Source of the DNA: Colias croceus
Lineage: Eukaryota > Arthropoda > Insecta > Lepidoptera > Pieridae
Assembly (NCBI RefSeq): GCF_905220415.1
Contig: NC_059568.1
Coordinates: forward strand, 3,906,001-3,970,000
Direction: 5' to 3'
DNA: 64,000 nt
The notes below the pieces were generated by a model, which made no database searches, had not been told where the DNA came from, and was given only the letters and a program-made list of their open reading frames with translations. The translations under genes were made by a program, and so were the position numbers. Positions within the stretch are counted from its first letter, which is position 1. Every line of letters begins with the position of its first letter. Of this stretch, positions 58,063 through 64,000 are shown in pieces.

Positions 58063-60053
58063 TATTTAGGCAGGTATTTTAAGTATATCTTTTTTTTTAC
58101 GTAACTGAAATAATTTTTTTTCAGTGGCAAATATACATATGGATCATATATAGAATTTAAAAAATATTTTGTGTCTAAGCCTTATTTAGTTTTGGTTTAA
58201 TCCTCACTGACACGTGTTTTGCACGAAACGGTAGAAAAACCCACATAATGTCACATGAAGTGGATTTTTTGTTAATAAATGTAATAGTAAATAGAAACTT
58301 TGTGCAGCGGCTTGTGCAGGTGAGGCAATTTAGAGGTAGATGTTTTTAAATAGTTTTATAGTTCTACTTTGAACTGAATCACGTTGTTTTGCAATATTAC
58401 TTTGGGGTACTAAGTAGTAAAGCGACATAGGTATTCTCCGTTACACAAAACAGATACCTACACAGAAAAACATAAAAATTTGACAAGCCGTTTCAGAAGA
58501 GTTTGATTACAGAGATTCACGAGAATTTGTGATTTTTATAATATAATCATAAAGATATATATATATAACACCTCAAAAGCAGGTAGACATATAATATCAA
58601 CGCATCTACAAGTTAGAGCGTGTACAAAGGGGCAGGGGTTCGATCGGAGTTAATAATAATATAAGCGCCAGGTTTTTGAGAGCCAAATGACAATTTGACG
58701 GTACTGAAATTGAACAGCCGAAACAAGAACCACAAGCTTTGACATTTCCTACTGTTGTTTAGACGTCAGACCACCTGTGCTATTAACTATTCTGTGCCAC
58801 AAGGAAGGTAACACGCAACCAGTAACCACACTTACACTAGGTATATACGGATAAACCTAACGTTTATCTTATGATGTAGGTGAAGAAGTAAACATATCAA
58901 TTACTATTTATACCACAAGAATACACACTATACACAGCAAAATGTACAGTATGTAAGTATGTCCCACTTAACCTGAGCAATGAATAATTCAAAATTATGA
59001 TAAATTAGGTCGAAGCCAATGTAATTCTTAAACTAATTGGTATCAGTTTATCATATTATTTTACAATAATAATATTGTTTAAACTTAAATTGACCTCGCA
59101 ATTGTATGTACATATCGTGCGAACATTTTTTAAATGCTTTATTTGAATTCAACCTAGACGTGTAGGTTATGGCTACATAATTTTGACTACACACCCTTTA
59201 TCCAGGCAATGTCAGGTTTAATATATTCTAAGAATGATATATGTATTATGCAGAATGATATCTTATTTTATTTTTAAACTTAAACCTGCAAGACAAACGT
59301 ACCTATGTTATTTATAATTTATACCTAGTTCACCTACTTACAATCTATACTTTGAGAACTCGAGTATGGATAAACAAATTTTAATGATTCATTATTTTAA
59401 TTCCATTAACAGAAAAAGAAACTCATGGAAAATTACTAAGTCATGGTAAGTTATAAAAAAAAAACTTTAGTTCACGGATTACAAGAAACAGTAGAAAAAC
59501 TTGAATATGAAAATTACGGAACTTACTGAAAAACGAAACGATTATATTTTATCGTAGCATGAGTCTTGTTTTAAAATCAGATCATATTATTATATTAAAC
59601 ATCGTTATTAATAAGAACACTTCATCAATACTTATTATTATTATATCTACTAATACATTATACAATCTATTTGTACTTACCTATATACCTAGTCTAATAT
59701 GCAATCTATTTGTACCTATATAAAGTCTAAATACTCCGGGGCAAAGTTTATTACAATTGCATGTTTAAAATGTATTTTAAATATTATTAATAGGATACTG
59801 ATTAATTTGATACTAAGAAATTACGTTTATCAAAAAAAAATACACTCTGTTTTTGTAAAGCTTTTTAGTTACACAAAAACAAAATACGGACGTCAACTAA
59901 CTACATAATTAGGTATCTATTTAATTTATTTTATTAATTCATTTATCATTATTTCTGAATATGACAAAATATTAGATAATATATTCATTTCAGATGTGCA
60001 TTGTCATCATTAAGTATTTTATTTTGTTGTTTTTCCGACAAATTTATTATAAA
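58063..60053. other. Intergenic, no gene seen
   Basis: AT-rich. The short frame at 59699-59908 has no motif. No exon was recognised. Confidence 0.4.
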
Positions 60054-60170
60054 CTAGCGGTCCGCCCCGGCTTCTCCCGTGGTATATATAATTACGTTTT
60101 CTCTACATAAGAACCATCATCGTACTTAAAGGAATATAATAAAAAAGAATTATCCAAATCGGTACACCCG
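60054..60170 (-). repeat. Helitron-like repeat fragment
   Basis: ACTAGCGGTCCGCCCCGGCT, CCGTGGTATATATAATTACG and AAGAACCATCATCGTACTTA match, in opposite orientation, the fragment at about 700-785. Confidence 0.6.
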
Positions 60171-60512
60171 TGATGCCGTGTAGATCGTTGGTCGTTGGTA
60201 TTCCTATCAAATATCGTTTCCTTTTCGGACATTCTTTATCTCAAGTGTTTGAAGAGTTACCAAGTTTTGCTGTCATACTTTAGAGAGATTTAATTTTCAT
60301 CTGGGGAACCGAATATTTTTTTTCAGAAATATGTACTTATAACTGACTGATTTTTTTTTTTTTGATAGGTCGTGATAAAATGATACGTATTTGGTTAAAA
60401 TAAAAATCTCTCAAGCTCAAAGATAGCCTAAAGAGTGGTTATTTTAGTTATTGTAACTGATTTATACCAATAATTATAGTAAGGTTTCTGACAACTGATC
60501 CCTTTATTATAT

Positions 60513-60940
60513 ACTAGCTTCCGCCCGCGACTCCGTCCGCGCGGATGTCGGTCTTTGCGTGCATGGTTTATTTCTCTATTTTGAATAACTCTGACAATGA
60601 CATGTTATAAATATCTATTGGACCCAAATACGGGTAGGCCTATAATAATACGCAACGTGTGTTCGCGGTTCTACAGAACAACGTCTATGGATAAAACTGA
60701 AAAATTAAGATTAATTTTTTTTCTACGTATTTTTTCAGGATAAAAAGTATCCTATTTTACGCCCAGGATAATAAGATATAATTATACCAAGTTTCATCGA
60801 AATCGAACCGTTAGTTTTCACGTGATGTCTTCACATACAGACAGACAGACAAAAATTTTTTTATCACATATTTGGGTTTGGTATCGATCCAGTAACACCC
60901 CCTGCACCCTTCTTCAGATTTATTATATGTAGGTATAGAT
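60513..60940 (-). repeat. Helitron-like/ITE repeat, long copy
   Basis: It runs ACTAGCTTCCGCCCGCGACT to GTAGGTATAGAT. It includes ACGCCCAGGATAATAAGATA, GTTTCATCGAAATCGAACCG and TTTGGGTTTGGTATCGATCC. It shares both borders with the shorter copy at 27239-27437. Confidence 0.75.
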
Positions 60941-63317
60941 ATTTTTTTTAATCTAAATAGTAAAAACTATCAATTTTTACAAAATTATTATTATTTCCTC
61001 TGTTTTATAGCTAGGTACCACATTAACTGAAATGTAGTTGGCCACATATGACATAGCTAAAACGATATCCGGGCTGCACGCCTAACATCACGGTCTGAAC
61101 TCTGAAGACTGAAACTCGAAACTAAACTAAACGCGAACACACAAAGGTGTTATAACAAAATTTGCTCACGAAAATTGGATGCCACGCGCAAAATAAAGCA
61201 CAATGGAACAAGCTGGATTACACCTCAACCCTTGTTTAAAATGGGTTTTCACTAGTCTGTTTTATAAGTTTAGTTCGTGTGTTGTTTTATACGGATTAAT
61301 TTAGATTTTTTTTTAATCTGAATATTATTAGTTAGCGTGTATGAACTAGGTATTTTTTTGTGAGAAATCAAGGCTTTTTTGTATCTTTTTTTATAAACAA
61401 AAAAAATTGAAACATTGTTCATGATTAGTAAGCTTCATCATACTGTTTAACGCAAACTTATTTTTTTATTCTATTTTAATTAACACAGACGGAAAAGAAT
61501 TAAGCGTCGAAGTAAGATAAGTAGATATATGAACTGTATGCTTTTTATAATGTAGGTACTTATCAAAGATGAATAGCCCGATTTACCTACACATTTCATT
61601 TATTATATATAGTTATAATAGGGTTCATAATAAAGAGTTCATAATACAGCCAACTAGGTAGTTACTATAAAACATTAATCAGGGTATTTTCCAATCACAA
61701 CAATATCCGGCCAAATAATCTATCTACGCTGTTGGCAAATGTTTTTCTCAAGGAAATCGTCATCGCAAAAAACCGTAAAGGATTAATCTTCTATATAACA
61801 ATAAACATAAAACAGGAAAAAACATAAGACCAACGCCCGACGCTAGAGAACCCAAACATATAAAGATGATATTGGTTTGTATAAATTATGTACCTATTTG
61901 ACGTTACAAAAAATATCTACGGAAATTACGTATTTTAGTTTATACGAACGCAGATTGTAGCATTTTGTTTAGTTTATTTTTTGTGTCTTATTAATAATGA
62001 CGTAAATAATACAATCTGTATACTGTAGGGGTTATATTTTAACAGAATAATAATACAATTTACTGAAATAATTGAACAATCGTACCTACTTACGACACTA
62101 ATTTTTTTGTGCTACTTCGGAATATAGACCACAGAATCATAAGATAATACGCGACAGTTAGCTAATATTACTTATGAATCACTGAATAATAATAGTCAAA
62201 ATGAAAACTTAATGATTAACTAGGTACAGTAACTTTCCATTGCTATCAATATTTTGTTATTGTTTTACAAATTTAGTCTCATTTTTCAAGCAAATGTTTC
62301 GTACACTTATGTCGGAAGCAACATAAATCAGCGGTCCTTCAATCCGTTATAACATTGCACTCTTTCATAATATACAAATAATGTGAGATCATTTGTCAAC
62401 ATTTGACAGTTATGCGAGTCGACGAAGCGTAGGGGCATCGCCCGCGTGATCCACGAATTCACTACAGCTTATGTAAGAAGTGTGCAATATAACAGTTATT
62501 GAGTAACGTAGCTATAGAAAATGTCCTAGTAATGACAACATTGAAATAATAATCGAGATATTGACATTGAAATCTCTTTGTGATACACCGAATGTGTTGT
62601 ACTTGAGGCGTAACTATGTAAAGTTGAGATGCTAAGGCGCTAAATGTAATAACATTTGGCCAAGAGCTTTTGAGCTTTCGAGAAATCTTGTGTGCATCAC
62701 AGTTATTTGAATTGAAATCCGTAACATAAATCATAAAAGATATGAGTTCTCAAACGTCAAAACAACAAATAACAAAAAAAAATAAGATTTTTAACCACCG
62801 AATTACGTCATGCGTTAAAATTAACAGAAAAATAGGTGTAATTTATAACTTCGAATGCAAACATTGAGGATCATCGATTCCGTGACGTCAGTTGATATAA
62901 TAAATATGTATATGAAAAGAATGTAAACACCGTAACGTAATAAGTTATGAAAATACATACCGGGCCGGCAATCTGGGCCATTGAAACCAATGCCAAACGC
63001 AATCGACTTATCGTTATAACAATTAAGAAATTTTTAAAACAGTCGTTACTGAAACACATAATCATTTGCTTTATAAACAAGAGATTCATTATCATATTGT
63101 AGAATAATACCCAAAATGAACACGGTCCTTTGGAATTTTCTAGATTCATATTATTTGTTACCTACTTATAGACGCCCGCGCCGCGCCGGCGCAAACGCGG
63201 AAGATGCCAGCGATGATTTTCTACGTTAAATTTGATAATAAAATTACCGTTTGGTTAAGGTTTTAAACTAAGGTAAGGTCCTGTGAGGTTTGGAGCAGAT
63301 GCAATGCATATGTGATA
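60941..63317. other. Intergenic, no gene confirmed
   Basis: AT-rich except for a CpG-rich patch at 63172-63205 (CGCCCGCGCCGCGCCGGCGC). On the minus strand that patch is followed by CTATAAGTAG and, 200 bp on, by an ATG-containing segment ending CCG|GTATGT at about 62962. This could be a first exon of a gene whose other exons I cannot find. Confidence 0.35.
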
Positions 63318-63460
63318 TGTCGCAGTCAAATTGTATTATTTCGCCGTTTACAAACGCTTGTGACCCTCTTTTTGTAGAATTTTGGAAAAAGCAAATACTC
63401 AGCATTTTACAAAATGCCAAGCATTTGTAAACGGCGGAATAATACAATTTGACTGCGACA
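63318..63460. mobile_element. 143-bp foldback element
   Basis: TGTCGCAGTCAAATTGTATT at the left is mirrored by AATACAATTTGACTGCGACA at the right. Complementarity runs about 42 bp, through CGCCGTTTACAAACGCTTG with two mismatches. Non-coding. Confidence 0.85.
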
Positions 63461-64000
63461 CATACATTTTACATATCGATTTTTCTATTCTTAAGACTTT
63501 TTTATTCATCAACTGAGGCACGGTAAGCGCATTCAGAAAATAATTAAAGTACCTACGACTTATTATGGGTTCAATGATCCCGTTTTGTAAAAGCATTATT
63601 TAATTGATCAGAAAAGAGGGCCTTAGCGTAGGTATTTGATTAAGCTTTCATATTTATTCAAATATAAACTGAAGCGCTTGTTGAATCGTGTGAATACGTC
63701 TAAAAGTAAATTATTTTTTCATAACATATACATATTTATAGTGTTCTTAAACTGATCCTAGGTAATACAAGAAATAATTCCATAAAAATATAATGTGGTT
63801 ATTTTAGTAAGATAAATAGTTTTACTGTAAATAACTTGTGTGGTAAATAAATGATGTAAAAATCTAACATAATCCTATCCAAAACTTATGATGACATCCA
63901 ACTTTTGTGGACATTTGTAATGTAGGACAACACAGTCACGATTTATAAAATGTTAGCTAGGTTGCATATTTATTAATATTTAATAAAAATGTATTTAGAA
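63461..64000. other. Intergenic to window end
   Basis: AT-rich with no gene or repeat recognised. Confidence 0.4.

Noticed and set aside
62871..63149. 92-codon minus-strand frame ending near a GTATGT donor
   Set aside because: Its frame is mostly hydrophobic AT-rich sequence. A first exon remains possible, but no partner exon was found.

Overview
The window is AT-rich animal DNA of lepidopteran (moth or butterfly) type. The protein-coding genes are split by introns with GT-AG borders. The spaces between exons are crowded with repeats of lepidopteran type: Helitron-like ends with a GC-rich hairpin before CTAG-T, tRNA-headed SINEs, LINE 3' ends, a mariner and many small foldback elements. There is no bacterial-style gene organisation. 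The species cannot be named from sequence alone.

Layout. (1) 3.1-6.5 kb, minus strand: a three-exon gene for a small secreted tryptophan-rich protein (116 aa) with a TATA/initiator promoter. (2) 6.8-13.6 kb: repeats, including an 870-bp element with about 83-bp terminal inverted repeats and a TATC target duplication. (3) 12.3-22.7 kb, plus strand: a peptidoglycan recognition protein (PGRP) gene. Five exons encode a type II membrane protein. A second TATA/initiator promoter with its own start codon inside an intron would give a secreted form. All three zinc ligands of the amidase are replaced, so it should bind rather than cut. (4) 22.9-27.2 kb: three tandem copies of a roughly 1.43-kb unit with a mosaic similarity pattern. 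(5) 29.5-33.4 kb: a nest of transposons. A nearly intact mariner sits inside the tandem 3' tail of one LINE, next to the RNase H end of another. (6) 34-39.9 kb: microsatellite, SINEs, a tandem Helitron-like pair and a long foldback element. (7) 41.2-50.6 kb, minus strand: a six-coding-exon CRAL-TRIO lipid-binding protein (330 aa), with a likely upstream non-coding exon and a possible alternative first exon. (8) 51.5-52.2 kb, minus strand: a single-exon secreted protein resembling the mesothelin/stereocilin/otoancorin repeat family. (9) 54-64 kb: repeats only, including a decayed DNA transposon with many GGTAATGA motifs.

The four host genes have no evident common pathway. The most informative locus is the PGRP gene, where membrane and secreted forms of one non-catalytic sensor appear to come from two promoters. 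Exon models come from splice signals, reading-frame phase and family resemblance; no transcripts or searches were available.
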